NCBI RefSeq assembly: GCF_000179915.2 | Contig: NC_014963.1 | Coordinates: 4,216,001-4,280,000 of the forward strand | Source: Terriglobus saanensis SP1PR4 | Lineage (GTDB): Bacteria; Acidobacteriota; Terriglobia; Terriglobales; Acidobacteriaceae | Reading direction: 5' to 3' | Length of the DNA stretch: 64,000 nucleotides | In this document: positions 43,121-52,606 of the stretch, in pieces | Layout of the letters: each line of letters begins with the position of its first letter | How positions within the stretch are numbered: the first letter of the stretch is position 1 | Notes under the pieces: generated by a model | Told to the model about the DNA's origin: nothing | What the model saw: only the letters and a program-made list of their open reading frames with translations | The model's database searches: none | Position numbers and translations under genes: made by a program

Positions 43121-44569
43121 ATGAATCTCAAGACCCTGACCATCGACGTCACCCTCGCCGCGCTCCGTTCCGGCGAAACGACCGCCAGCGCCTTAGCCCA
43201 ACTTCATTTTGACAAGATCAAAACCGAAGACCAAGTCCCGGGGAAGGAAATCAACTCCTTTCTCTCCCTTGCCGAAGAGCGCGCGATGCAGCAGGCGGAG
43301 AAGATCGACGGCATGCTGAAGGCGGGCGAAAACCTCCCCGTCCTGGCGGGCGTCCCCATCGGCATCAAGGATGTTCTGACGATGCAGGGTGCGCCCTCTA
43401 CGGCAGGCTCCAAGATCCTCAAAAACTACCATCCGCCCTACGACGCCACGGCGGTGCGCAAGCTGGAAGCCGCGGGAGCGGTCCTTCTGGGCAAGCTGAA
43501 CTGCGACGAGTTTGCCATGGGCGGATCGAATGAAAACTCCGCCTACGGGCCGGTTCGGAATCCCAGAGCGCTGGACCGCGTTCCCGGAGGCTCCTCCGGG
43601 GGCTCTGCCGCAGCCGTCGCCGCGGGCTTCTGTGTTGCTTCGCTAGGCACGGATACGGGCGGCTCGGTGCGTCAGCCTGCCGCGTTCTGCGGCGTGACGG
43701 GCCTGCTGCCTACCTACGGACGCATCTCGCGTTACGGCCTGATCGCTTTTGCCTCTTCGCTGGACCGCGTCGGACCTGTGACACGCTCCGTGCGCGATAC
43801 CGCCACCATGCTCTCTGTCCTGAGCGGCCCAGATCCTATGGACGCCACCGCTTCGCAAACCCCGGTGGAGGATTATGTTGCCGCGACGAAGGCCCCCGTT
43901 GCCGGATTGAAGATCGGCATTCCCGCCGAGTACTTCGGCGAAGGCCTCGAGCCGGAGATCCGTGCCGCCGTGGAGCGGACGCTGGACCAGCTTAAAGCTG
44001 CCGGATGCACTACGCATCCGATTTCCCTGGCGCATACAAAGTACGCCGTTCCAACGTATTACGTCCTGGCGACAGCCGAGGCGAGCAGCAATCTGTCGCG
44101 TTTTGACGGCGTACGCTTCGGCCATCGCGTCGACCACCCGAAGAACCTTTCGGAGCTCTACAAGGAGTCGCGCGAAGAGGGTTTCGGACCGGAGGTCAAG
44201 CGCCGGATCCTTCTGGGCACGTACTCGCTCTCCTCGGGCTACTACGACGCTTACTATCGCAAGGCGCAGCAGGTCCGCACGCTTCTGGCGCGGGATTTTC
44301 TGGCCGCCTTTGCCGAGGTGGACGCCATCGTGACTCCAATCACCCCCACGCCTCCATGGAAACTCGGTGAAAAGACAGAAGATCCGCTCTCCATGTACCT
44401 CGCGGATATCTACACAGTCGCCGCCTCATTGGCCGGAATCAGCGGCATTAGCGTGCCCGTCGGCGAAACGGCGGAACATCTCCCCATTGGCGTTCAGGTA
44501 CTTGCGGGTCACTTCCAGGAGGCCAAGCTTCTTCGCGTCGCTCAGGCCATCGAGGATGCTAAAAAATAA
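43121..44569 (+). CDS. gatA: Asp/Glu-tRNA amidotransferase subunit A
   Basis: 482 residues, the usual GatA length. The amidase Ser-cisSer-Lys triad is complete: K83 in GIKDV, S158 in PGGSSGG and S182 in GTDTGGSVRQP. It hydrolyses glutamine to ammonia for tRNA amidation. The conserved C-terminal part is intact (FQEAKLLRVAQAIE). It is preceded by gatC and followed by an unrelated small secreted gene. Confidence 0.96.
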   Translation: MNLKTLTIDVTLAALRSGETTASALAQLHFDKIKTEDQVPGKEINSFLSLAEERAMQQAEKIDGMLKAGENLPVLAGVPIGIKDVLTMQGAPSTAGSKILKNYHPPYDATAVRKLEAAGAVLLGKLNCDEFAMGGSNENSAYGPVRNPRALDRVPGGSSGGSAAAVAAGFCVASLGTDTGGSVRQPAAFCGVTGLLPTYGRISRYGLIAFASSLDRVGPVTRSVRDTATMLSVLSGPDPMDATASQTPVEDYVAATKAPVAGLKIGIPAEYFGEGLEPEIRAAVERTLDQLKAAGCTTHPISLAHTKYAVPTYYVLATAEASSNLSRFDGVRFGHRVDHPKNLSELYKESREEGFGPEVKRRILLGTYSLSSGYYDAYYRKAQQVRTLLARDFLAAFAEVDAIVTPITPTPPWKLGEKTEDPLSMYLADIYTVAASLAGISGISVPVGETAEHLPIGVQVLAGHFQEAKLLRVAQAIEDAKK

Positions 44570-44657
44570 TCTGTCCGCAACCCATTTTTTGGTGAAAGTC
44601 GCGCGCAACACCTGCAAAACTCCTGTGTTCTTACTAATGCAACAAGGGAGGTTTTAC

Positions 44658-45032
44658 ATGCAGATCACGAAGACAATCACAAAATGGATTACGGGCGCCG
44701 CCCTTGCAGCCGCGCTCTTCATCGCGGCTCCGGCACCGCAAGCCAAGGCTCAGGTTGCCTTTGGGGTCAGCGTGGGAGTTCCCTATTATGGGTACGCTCC
44801 GTATCCCTACGGCTATTACCCCTACTACGGCTACGGCCCTTACTACGGCTATGGCCCGGCGTTCTACGGGCGCTATGGTTATGGCCGCGGCTTTTATGGC
44901 GGACGAGGCTTCTACGGCGGTCGCGGGTTTGTAGGCGGACGTGGATACGGCGGTGGCGGTTACGCACGTGGCGGCGGCTTTGGCGGCGGTCGTGGTGGTG
45001 GAGGATCTCGTGGTGGCGGAGGACGCCGGTAA
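44658..45032 (+). CDS. Gly/Tyr-rich secreted protein
   Basis: 124 residues from ATG 44658 with GGGAGG 7 bp upstream. The signal peptide ends around AQAKAQ (residue 32). The mature part is nearly all Tyr, Pro and Gly at first (YYGYAPYPYGYYPYYGYG), then Gly/Arg-rich (GGRGFYGGRGF, RGGGGSRGG). It has no catalytic domain. Such proteins can be exported structural or matrix components in Acidobacteriota; the role is unknown. Confidence 0.6.
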   Translation: MQITKTITKWITGAALAAALFIAAPAPQAKAQVAFGVSVGVPYYGYAPYPYGYYPYYGYGPYYGYGPAFYGRYGYGRGFYGGRGFYGGRGFVGGRGYGGGGYARGGGFGGGRGGGGSRGGGGRR

Positions 45033-45058
45033 CGGCAACCAAACCACTCTTTCCAAAC

Positions 45059-45092
45059 GAGGCCAGGCGATCACCGCCTGGCTTCTCTCTTT
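45059..45092 (+). terminator. Hairpin after the Gly/Tyr-rich gene
   Basis: gccaggcg/cgcctggc is an 8-bp stem around atcac, extended by weaker pairs and followed by ttctctctttg. Confidence 0.7.
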
Positions 45093-45146
45093 GAAGATGC
45101 AGTGAACGTTTCTTAACCGCAGGTGCATCACCAGCAGGTGAATCTT

Positions 45147-45464
45147 ATGCGCAGCACACGTTTTGTCTCAGCCGCAACGCTCGCTTTCGCACTTCTTGCC
45201 TCCACTGCCGCCCATGCGCAGAACTCCTTCCGGAATGATGGACGAGAAGACCGGCGGGACAATCGTCGAGATTTCCGCGAACAGCAGCGTTTTGACGAAC
45301 AGCGCCAGCGGGAAGAGCACTTCCGCTTCGAGCAGTCTCGTTTCAACCACACGGACGAACGCTTTGAGCCACAGCGCTTCGAGAACCGTCGCGATTTCAA
45401 CCTGGCAGAGCACCGCCTCGTACATGACCGCTACGAGGATCACGGAAGCAACTATGCCCGCTAA
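45147..45464 (+). CDS. Arg/Glu/Phe-rich secreted protein
   Basis: 105 residues from ATG 45147, AGGTGA 5-6 bp upstream. The signal peptide (FVSAATLAFALLASTAAHA) ends at about residue 24. The mature part is extremely charged, with runs like REDRRDNRRDFREQQRF and RFEQSRFNHTDERFEPQRF, a quasi-repeat of aromatic-plus-charged residues. No family is recognised. It is exported, and by composition a possible surface or periplasmic binder. It lies next to the Gly/Tyr-rich gene but is separated from it by a terminator. Confidence 0.55.
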   Translation: MRSTRFVSAATLAFALLASTAAHAQNSFRNDGREDRRDNRRDFREQQRFDEQRQREEHFRFEQSRFNHTDERFEPQRFENRRDFNLAEHRLVHDRYEDHGSNYAR

Positions 45465-45474
45465 GGGACGTACC

Positions 45475-45506
45475 ACAGGCCACCGGAACCCTCCGGCGGC
45501 CTGTTT
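45475..45506 (+). terminator. Hairpin after the Arg-rich gene
   Basis: acaggcc/ggcctgt plus an inner ccgg pairing, followed by a short T run. Confidence 0.55.
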
Positions 45507-45637
45507 CGTGTCCGAAAATAACACGGAATAAATGTGGTAGCCTCAAGCTTGAAGCGGTTGGCACGAGGCACAATGGCCCAGTCAATCTGAGAACATACGG
45601 CGCACGTCCTACAGAACAAGAGGAAGCCGCACAGCGC

Positions 45638-47035
45638 ATGACCACCGTATACGACCTGATCGTTATTGGCTCTGGCCCTTCCGGGCAGCGGGCCGCTATT
45701 TATGCCGCTAAACTCGGTAAAAAAGTCGCTCTTATTGAAATGCGCGAAGTGGTCGGAGGAGCCTGTATCTCTACCGGCACCATCCCTTCCAAGACCATGC
45801 GCGAAGCCGTCCTTCACCTCTCCGGTTATAACTACAAATCTATCTACGGTATGAACTACCGCGTGAAGGAACGCATCACGATGGCCGATCTGGCCTTCCG
45901 CGTTCAGCACGTGATCAAGACCGAGATCGACGTGACCGAAGCCCAGCTCTCGCGCAACAACATCGAGATGCTCACCGGCACGGCCAGTTTTGTAGACGCC
46001 ACCCATCTAAAGGTAACTAACTCGCGTGGTTCCACCATTTACGAGTCGGCCAACATCGTGATCGCTACTGGCACCAAGCCTGCGGCTTCAGTAAAAGTTC
46101 CGATCAACGGCACCTCGATCATCAACTCCGACCTGGTGCTGGACCTCAAGACCCTTCCGAAGACGATGATCGTCGTCGGCGGAGGCGTGATCGGCGTCGA
46201 GTTCACCTGCATGTTCGCCGCTCTAGGCGTCCGGGTCACGTTGATTGAGCGCCGCCCACGCCTGCTGGAGTTTGCCGACCAGGAGATCGTCGAGGCCTTG
46301 AGCTACCACCTTCGCGATGCGCGTGTCACGATGCGCATGAACGAGGAAGTGGAGTCCGTGGAAGAGATGGAAGACGGCTCCGTCGTCGCGAACCTGGAGT
46401 CCAAGAAGAAGATCCAGGGCGATGCCCTTCTGTTTGCAGTCGGTCGCCAGGGAAATGTGGATGAGCTGAACCTCTCCGCCATCGGCGTCGAATCTGACGA
46501 GCGCGGTCGTATCCCGGTCGATAAGGACTACCGCACCAAGGCACGCAATGTCTTCGCCGTGGGCGACGTCATCGGCTTCCCTTCCCTGGCCTCGGTCAGC
46601 ATGGAGCAGGGCCGTGTGGCTGCAGCGCGGGCCTTTGGAGACGAGAGCATCCTCTCCAACCCCAGCTTTTACCCGTACGGCATCTGGACGATCCCAGAGA
46701 TCAGCTTCCTCGGCAAGACCGAAGAGCAGCTTACGGAAGAGGATGTGCCTTACGAGGTCGGCGTCGCCTACTACCGCGAGATCGCCCGTGGGCAGATTCG
46801 TGGAGATACGACAGGCCGTTTGAAGCTCATTTTCCATCGCGAGAACAAGTCGATCCTCGGCGTGCACATCATTGGCGAAGGCGCCAGCGAACTGCTGCAC
46901 GTCGGACAGGCTGTGATGGCTCTGGGTGGAAACATCGATTACTTTGTGGATACGGTGTTCAATTACCCGACGCTGGCGGAGGCTTATAAGGTCGCTGCGT
47001 TCAATGGCTTGAACCGGTTGAGTAAGTTCGAGTAG
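45638..47035 (+). CDS. sthA: Soluble pyridine-nucleotide transhydrogenase
   Basis: 465 residues. The FAD site IGSGPSGQRAA is followed by GGACISTGTIPSK, where only the first Cys (C43) of the usual C-x4-C disulfide is kept and the second position is T48. That missing Cys separates SthA from lipoamide and other disulfide reductases. The NAD-binding GGGVIGVEF follows, and the C-terminal dimerisation domain is intact. It transfers hydride between NADPH and NAD. GAGGAAG precedes ATG 45638. Confidence 0.9.
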   Translation: MTTVYDLIVIGSGPSGQRAAIYAAKLGKKVALIEMREVVGGACISTGTIPSKTMREAVLHLSGYNYKSIYGMNYRVKERITMADLAFRVQHVIKTEIDVTEAQLSRNNIEMLTGTASFVDATHLKVTNSRGSTIYESANIVIATGTKPAASVKVPINGTSIINSDLVLDLKTLPKTMIVVGGGVIGVEFTCMFAALGVRVTLIERRPRLLEFADQEIVEALSYHLRDARVTMRMNEEVESVEEMEDGSVVANLESKKKIQGDALLFAVGRQGNVDELNLSAIGVESDERGRIPVDKDYRTKARNVFAVGDVIGFPSLASVSMEQGRVAAARAFGDESILSNPSFYPYGIWTIPEISFLGKTEEQLTEEDVPYEVGVAYYREIARGQIRGDTTGRLKLIFHRENKSILGVHIIGEGASELLHVGQAVMALGGNIDYFVDTVFNYPTLAEAYKVAAFNGLNRLSKFE

Positions 47036-47066
47036 ATCCGGCTCCGCTAAAAATTTTCGTACCAGT

Positions 47067-47109
47067 AGCCAAATAATCGCATGGGACTCTTCCCTGGCAT
47101 TATTTGGCT
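47067..47109. terminator. Inverted repeat between convergent genes
   Basis: agccaaataat and attatttggct are perfect 11-bp arms with a 21-bp loop. The right arm overlaps the last codons and stop of the serine hydrolase gene. It could work as a terminator on both strands; it also marks the edge of a low-GC segment. Confidence 0.5.
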
Positions 47110-48218
47110 ATCGCTTTTGGGATGCCAAATAGCTCTGAAGCGATCCTGTCTCCGATCTCCCACGGTGCCGAAGGATCGATATTTTCGAGCACGATAATGC
47201 AGACTTTGTCTTTGGTATATCTCTGAATCACTGATTCAAACCCTTTGACACCGCCACCGTGGTAATACAACGCCCGGCCAAAACGCTCCGCCAGCACGAC
47301 GCCATATCCATAGTGCATGCCCTGCAGCAGGGTCTCGGGGTAGAGGGCAAACATCTGACGCGTTGAATTTTCCGATAGAAGTTTGCCATTCGCGAATGCC
47401 TCATTCCAGCGGTACAAATCCTCAACCGTCGAATAAATGCTGCCCGCAGCATTCGGAATACTCATGTCGATGAACTCTGCATTGATGGTCTGTCCGTCCC
47501 TTCGCATGTATCCCGAAGCACGTTCTTTGAGGATGGGGAATTGTTTGTCGTAGCCCGAGTTTGTCATGGCCAAGGGCATGAAGATGTTCTTTTGGAGAAA
47601 GTCCGCGTAAGAGACTCCAGAGACCTTCTCGATCACCATTCCCAACAAAACATATCCAGTATTTGTGTAGCGGAGTTGTAATCCTGGCGTAAATTCCAGA
47701 GGTTTCGTTGCGGCCACCTCGACCAATTCTTTCGGTGTAGCGCCGGTCCGGTTAAGTATCTGATCAACGCGAGGCATCTCCGCGTAATTAGGAATGCCTG
47801 AGGTATGTGTCAAAAGCTGATGAAGGGTGATTGCTTGCCAGGTCGGAGGAAGATCCGCGACGTACTTGGCTATTGGATCTTTCACGTCAAGTTGGTGTCG
47901 TTCCTGCAACAGGAGAATTGCGGCCCCTGTGAACTGCTTTGTGAGGGATGCGATCCTGAATTTGGTTCCTGTTGAATTGGGTATGTCCCACTCTTCGTTC
48001 GCAAAGCCGTAGCCCTTCTCGAAGACAATCGAGCCGCCTTTCCCGATAAGAACCGACCCGCGAAAGTTGCCGGATGCTGTCTCCTGGTTCAGGAAACTGT
48101 CGATAGTCAGGAGTGCTTTTGGAAGATTTGCGGTCTGGGTATTGAGATTTGAGGTCGTTAGAGCCAGTGAGAGAAGCACCGCCCTTTTCACCTGGGATTT
48201 TGCGTTCGGATAGCTCAA
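47100..48218 (-). CDS. Serine hydrolase of the beta-lactamase/class C family
   Basis: 372 residues. The catalytic Ser-x-x-Lys is S91-L-T-K94 in ASLTKQFTG, the second-motif Tyr is in RYTNTGY, and the third is YYHGGGVKG. Family members hydrolyse esters, peptides or D-amino-acid peptides; true beta-lactamase activity is unlikely to be implied. The start is TTG 48218 with GGGGAG upstream. Base composition is more AT-rich than the neighbours, and REP-like repeats lie just upstream, so acquisition is possible. A weak export signal may precede the domain. Confidence 0.82.
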   Translation of the reverse strand: MSYPNAKSQVKRAVLLSLALTTSNLNTQTANLPKALLTIDSFLNQETASGNFRGSVLIGKGGSIVFEKGYGFANEEWDIPNSTGTKFRIASLTKQFTGAAILLLQERHQLDVKDPIAKYVADLPPTWQAITLHQLLTHTSGIPNYAEMPRVDQILNRTGATPKELVEVAATKPLEFTPGLQLRYTNTGYVLLGMVIEKVSGVSYADFLQKNIFMPLAMTNSGYDKQFPILKERASGYMRRDGQTINAEFIDMSIPNAAGSIYSTVEDLYRWNEAFANGKLLSENSTRQMFALYPETLLQGMHYGYGVVLAERFGRALYYHGGGVKGFESVIQRYTKDKVCIIVLENIDPSAPWEIGDRIASELFGIPKAIAK

Positions 48219-48347
48219 AACCTGCTCCCCTAGGCTGATTCTCCTGTTTCTTTGACCCGTTCCTCAAGTTAAATGTAGTCGCGATAAGAACATTAGTTTC
48301 GGGTGTAGGAGAGCTACGCTCGAAGCGGTTCGCGCTTTCGCGCGAAT

Positions 48348-48383
48348 ACCCACACATCGCAAAGAGCGCGATGTATGGGGCAC
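48348..48383 (+). repeat. REP-like palindrome, copy 3
   Basis: ACATCGC/GCGATGT stem with outer ACCCA/TGGGG pairing. The surrounding 48324-48386 aligns almost completely with 52527-52588. Confidence 0.65.
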
Positions 48384-48424
48384 CCGGTTTGATTTCTGAG
48401 GATCTGGTTTGTGGGCTCCGCGCG

Positions 48425-48465
48425 ACCCCGCCCTTTCGCGATGAGGCCGCGAAAAAATGGGGCAC
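48425..48465 (+). repeat. REP-like palindrome, copy 4
   Basis: TTCGCG/CGCGAA inner stem and outer CCCC/GGGG. The surrounding 48407-48468 closely matches 16485-16544. Confidence 0.65.
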
Positions 48466-48474
48466 GAGGGTACG

Positions 48475-50376
48475 CTACGCGGTTTTCTTTTTGTTGCGGG
48501 CTTTTACCTTGAACCAGATGGGGGTGCCGACGAAGCCGAAGGCCTCGCGGACCTGATTTTCCAGGAAGCGTTCGAAGCCGAAGTGCAGCTTCACGTCGCG
48601 ATCGGTGAACAGGACGAAGGTTGGAGGAGCCACGGCGGCCTGCGTCATGTAATAGATCTTCACGCGCTTGTTCATCGGCACGCTGGCGCGCTGGAAGTCG
48701 ACGTCAGCGAGGAAGCGGTTCATCTGGCCCGTGGTGACGCGCTTGCGGCGCTCGCGCGCGACCTTCTGCACTTCGCGGAAGACCGAGTTCACGTTGATGC
48801 CCTCGGCGGCGGAGATGAAGAGCAGGGGGGCGTAGTCGAGGTACTTCAGCGCGTGACGCACCTGTTCCGTGTAAGCCTTCTGGTCTGCGGGGGGCTGTCC
48901 GTCGGTGCGGTGTGTCGTGACGAGATCCCACTTGTTCACGACGATGATCACGGAACGTCCGCTCTCGTGCGCGTAGCCGCCGATGTTGGCGTCCAGCGCG
49001 GCGACGCCTTCGGTGGCATCGATGATGAGCAGGCCAACGTCCGCGGCTTCGAGATGCTTGCGCGCCATGATGACGGAGAGCTTCTCCGCCATGAGCGTGG
49101 TCTTGCCCTTGCGACGGATGCCGGCGGTGTCCACGAAGCGGAAACCGTGGCCGTTGCGCTCGACGAGTTCATCCACGGCATCGCGCGTGGTTCCGGCGAT
49201 AGGCGAGACGATGGAGCGGTCGGTGCCTGTGAGGGCGTTCAGTAGCGTGCTTTTGCCGACGTTGGGGCGGCCGATGATGGCGACCTTGGTCTCCTTGGAG
49301 TCGTACTCGCCGTGCGAACGCAGCTTGCGCGGCTTGGGCGCGTTGGGGTCGGGCTCTTCTTCCCAGACCTCTTCCAGCTCTTCGGGAGCTTCGACTTCGG
49401 GACGCGGGAGGGTCTCAAAGACCGCGTCGAGAAGGTCGCCGATGCCGTTGTTGTGCTCCGCCGAGATGGCGAAGACGTCGCGGAAGCCAAGCTGGCGGAA
49501 GTTCTCCGCGTCGCTGGTGATCTGCACGGTATCCATCTTGTTGACGGCCAGGAAGATGTGTTTGCCGCTGCGCAGGAGAATGCGGGCAAGTTCCAGATCG
49601 GGAGCGGCGAGCTCCGTTCGACCGTCGACGACCATGATGATGGCGTCGGCTTCGTCCAGGGCGACGCGGGCCTGACGATAGATCTCGCTGGGGATGAGGG
49701 CTTCGTCATCGGGAACGACTCCGCCGGTGTCCACGATGCGGGCGTACTCGCTCTGCCACTCGATTTCGCCGTAGATGCGGTCGCGCGTGATGCCGGGTTC
49801 GTCGCCGACGATGGAGCGGCGGGTGCCGGTGAGGCGGTTGAAGAGCGTGCTTTTGCCGACGTTGGGGCGACCGCAGACCGCGATGAGCGGAGCGTCGATG
49901 GCCGCAGAGGGCTTCTGCAGCTCTTCGATCAGAGGAAGGCTGGCAGCCACGGCGCGTTCGGTCTCGCGATCTTCGAGCGCGGAGAGGTGTGTGCGCGGAC
50001 GCTGCTCTTCTGCTGCGGTCTGCGAGGCCGAGTCAGGCTTCGCGTGCCGGGCGGAGGCGCGCTCGATCGCGGCTTCCTTGATGTCGCGCTGGGTCGCCTT
50101 CGCGCCGCGCGGCACTGCGCCTTTGGCACCGGTGGTTCTGCCGTGCTCGCTCTGCTCGACGACTTTTTTGCTTTCAAACTCTGGCGATTGCCGCCGTGTA
50201 CGCGCCTTTGCCGCCGCAGCGGACTTCTTCGCCGCTGCTTCCTTACGCGCCTTGGGCGAGGTTGCCGCCCGTGTTCCGCTCGCCAATTGCTCAGCCTTGG
50301 TCGCCTTGCCCTTATGCGGACGAGTAGACGCCTGCCTGTGCTTTTTTCCGAGCCTTTTCTTCTCTACCTTTGCCAT
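48475..50376 (-). CDS. der: GTPase Der with long basic N-terminal extension
   Basis: 633 residues, against about 440-490 normally. Two consecutive G domains start at residues 169 (GRPNVGKSTLFN) and about 365 (GRPNVGKSTLLN), each with NKxD and DTAG/DTGG motifs, followed by the KH-like C-terminal domain. Der acts in 50S ribosome assembly. Residues 1-160 are an added Lys/Arg/Ala-rich, low-complexity region with no close alternative Met. A second insert lies between the G domains (acidic PEELEEVWEEEP). It is transcribed away from dinG, 127 bp upstream. Confidence 0.93.
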   Translation of the reverse strand: MAKVEKKRLGKKHRQASTRPHKGKATKAEQLASGTRAATSPKARKEAAAKKSAAAAKARTRRQSPEFESKKVVEQSEHGRTTGAKGAVPRGAKATQRDIKEAAIERASARHAKPDSASQTAAEEQRPRTHLSALEDRETERAVAASLPLIEELQKPSAAIDAPLIAVCGRPNVGKSTLFNRLTGTRRSIVGDEPGITRDRIYGEIEWQSEYARIVDTGGVVPDDEALIPSEIYRQARVALDEADAIIMVVDGRTELAAPDLELARILLRSGKHIFLAVNKMDTVQITSDAENFRQLGFRDVFAISAEHNNGIGDLLDAVFETLPRPEVEAPEELEEVWEEEPDPNAPKPRKLRSHGEYDSKETKVAIIGRPNVGKSTLLNALTGTDRSIVSPIAGTTRDAVDELVERNGHGFRFVDTAGIRRKGKTTLMAEKLSVIMARKHLEAADVGLLIIDATEGVAALDANIGGYAHESGRSVIIVVNKWDLVTTHRTDGQPPADQKAYTEQVRHALKYLDYAPLLFISAAEGINVNSVFREVQKVARERRKRVTTGQMNRFLADVDFQRASVPMNKRVKIYYMTQAAVAPPTFVLFTDRDVKLHFGFERFLENQVREAFGFVGTPIWFKVKARNKKKTA

Positions 50377-50503
50377 TCTTCAAGGCTAGCAGTTATGGAG
50401 CACTAAACCTGCGTCAAACGTCACCGTATTGGCCCACTGAAGGCCATTCGTACCTGCTTTTCTCCCGGGCAGCCGCTATCATAGGGTTTTCGCCTGTTCT
50501 TCG

Positions 50504-52525
50504 ATGCCTGTGACCCTGACCCAGACCGAGCCGCTTCCTACCCTGCGGGACTTCTTTTCGCCGGGCGGCGTGCTGGCGCAGTCGTCGCTGCACTACGAGC
50601 ACCGCAAGGGTCAGTACGAGATGGCGCAGGCCGTCGAGAAGGCGATGGACGACAAGCGCCACCTGATCGTGGAGGCCGGTACGGGAACGGGGAAGACGCT
50701 GGCGTACCTTTTGCCCGCCATCCGCAAGGCGCGCGAGACGCAGCAGCGCATCATCATCTCCACCGGAACGAAGAACCTGCAGGAGCAGCTTTTCTTCAAG
50801 GACATTCCCTTTCTGGAATCGCTGCTGGGGCCGCTGAAGGTTTGCTACATGAAGGGCCGCAGCAACTATCTCTGCAAGCAGAAGCTCTATGCCCTGCGCG
50901 CGCAGCCACTATTGAGCGGTCTGGACGAGATCGACCAGTTCCACATTCTTTCTAACTGGGAGCACGAGACGAAGACAGGCGACCGCGCCGAGGTGAACGG
51001 CCTGCCGGAAAACTCTGCCCTGTGGGGCAAGCTGGATGCCCGCAGCGAGGCCTGCCTGGGGCAGACGTGCCCGAACTTTGAGACGTGTTTTGTGACCGAG
51101 ATGCGACGGAAGGCGCTGGAAAGCGAGATCGTGATCGTCAATCATCATCTCTTCTTCGCCGACCTGAATATCAAGCAGCAGTCTGGGAACGCTCCGGATG
51201 CTGGCGTGCTCCCGGATGCGTTGGCGGTCGTCTTCGACGAGGCGCACGAGATGGAGGATGTGGCCAGCGATTACTTTGGCGTGGCTCTTTCTCAGCAGCG
51301 CTTTGAAGAACTGGCGCGCGATACGGAGTCTCTGTTGAAGGCGAAGAACGCTTCGTCCTCTTCGATCGAGTCGGCAACGATTTGGCTACGCGAACGGGCG
51401 CGGGTCTTCTTCGCTTCGCTGCCGCAGATCGGGACGACGATCGGGCGCATGCCTTTCGACGACCGTGAAGGTTTTCTGGAGGAGCGCGGGGATGGGTATC
51501 TAGGCGCAGTGGCTGCGCTGAATCGGCTGGAGTCCGAGCTGGAGCGTTTGAAGGAAGTGGACGAAGCTTCGGGTCTGCGCCGCAGGGTGGGAGAGATCCG
51601 CACCAGCCTGAAGTTTTTAATGGAGGCGAACGATCCCAACACCGTCTTCTGGATCGAGCGTCGCTCTGCGGGCGGAGTGCGGAATGCGGCGCAGGGCGGG
51701 CAGGCGTTTCATACGCATCTGCAGGCCACGCCGATCGATGTTTCGGAGCTGTTGACGCAGACCTTGTTTGAGAGCTTTTCCTGCGTGGTTCTCACCTCGG
51801 CTACGCTGACGGTGCAGGGCGGCTTCGAGCATATTCGCAAGCGGCTGGGGCTGGTGCTTCCGCGAGAGCTTGTGGTGCCTTCGCACTTTCAGTATGGGAA
51901 GCAGGCGCTGCTGTATCTGCCGCCGTATATGCCCGATCCGCGTGACTCGGCGTACATGCCGCGAGCGGCGGAGCGTGTGCGGCGCGTTCTGGAGATTACG
52001 AAGGGTCGCGCCTTCTGCCTCTTTACGAGCTATGCGCAGATGCGGGCGATGTACGAGCGCATGCTGGTGGAGGTGCCCTTCCCTCTACTGCTGCAAGGGA
52101 CGCAGCCTCGTCGTGCCCTGTTGGATGAGTTTCGTGCCACGCCGAATGCGGTGCTGTTTGGCACGAGCAGCTTCTGGCAGGGGGTAGATGTGCAGGGCGA
52201 GCAGCTCTCGTGCGTGATCATCGACCGTCTGCCGTTCGCGGTGCCGAATGACCCCGTGGTTCGCGCGCGCATGGAGGCGATTGAAGCTGCGGGAGGCAAG
52301 CCGTTTTACGATCTGCAGATTCCGCAGGCGGTGATTACGCTGAAGCAGGGGTTTGGGCGGCTGATTCGGTCGGTAGAGGACCGCGGCGTGCTGATGCTGC
52401 TGGATGCGCGTATTCAAACGCAGCGGTATGGGAAGGTCTTTCTGGATAGCCTGCCGCCGTATCGGATTACGAGTGAGCTGGGGGATGTGGAAGAGTTCTT
52501 TGCTGAGCCTAAGGCTAAGGGGTGA
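50504..52525 (+). CDS. dinG: DinG-type (XPD-like) DNA helicase
   Basis: 673 residues. Walker A is VEAGTGTGKT. The four-cysteine iron-sulfur region is formed by NYLCKQKL and CLGQTCPNFETCF. The Walker B box is VFDEAHEMED, and ATLTVQGGF and FWQGVDVQGEQL are helicase motifs. It unwinds D-loops, R-loops and G-quadruplexes in DNA repair. A fused N-terminal exonuclease domain is absent. The downstream region carries a REP-like palindrome. Confidence 0.88.
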   Translation: MPVTLTQTEPLPTLRDFFSPGGVLAQSSLHYEHRKGQYEMAQAVEKAMDDKRHLIVEAGTGTGKTLAYLLPAIRKARETQQRIIISTGTKNLQEQLFFKDIPFLESLLGPLKVCYMKGRSNYLCKQKLYALRAQPLLSGLDEIDQFHILSNWEHETKTGDRAEVNGLPENSALWGKLDARSEACLGQTCPNFETCFVTEMRRKALESEIVIVNHHLFFADLNIKQQSGNAPDAGVLPDALAVVFDEAHEMEDVASDYFGVALSQQRFEELARDTESLLKAKNASSSSIESATIWLRERARVFFASLPQIGTTIGRMPFDDREGFLEERGDGYLGAVAALNRLESELERLKEVDEASGLRRRVGEIRTSLKFLMEANDPNTVFWIERRSAGGVRNAAQGGQAFHTHLQATPIDVSELLTQTLFESFSCVVLTSATLTVQGGFEHIRKRLGLVLPRELVVPSHFQYGKQALLYLPPYMPDPRDSAYMPRAAERVRRVLEITKGRAFCLFTSYAQMRAMYERMLVEVPFPLLLQGTQPRRALLDEFRATPNAVLFGTSSFWQGVDVQGEQLSCVIIDRLPFAVPNDPVVRARMEAIEAAGGKPFYDLQIPQAVITLKQGFGRLIRSVEDRGVLMLLDARIQTQRYGKVFLDSLPPYRITSELGDVEEFFAEPKAKG

Positions 52526-52549
52526 CAGCGGTTCGCGCGTTGCGCGAAT

Positions 52550-52585
52550 ACCCACACATCGCAAAGAACGCGATGTATGGGGCAC
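52550..52585 (+). repeat. REP-like palindrome, copy 5
   Basis: The same ACATCGC/GCGATGT stem as copy 3, located between the convergent dinG and VWFA genes. Confidence 0.65.
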
Positions 52586-52606
52586 CCGCTTTGGTTTCCT
52601 TTGGGT

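Noticed and set aside
44658-45032. Tandem repeat array in the Gly/Tyr-rich gene
   Set aside because: The repetition is of residue types, and no unit is kept at the DNA level well enough to call a tandem repeat.
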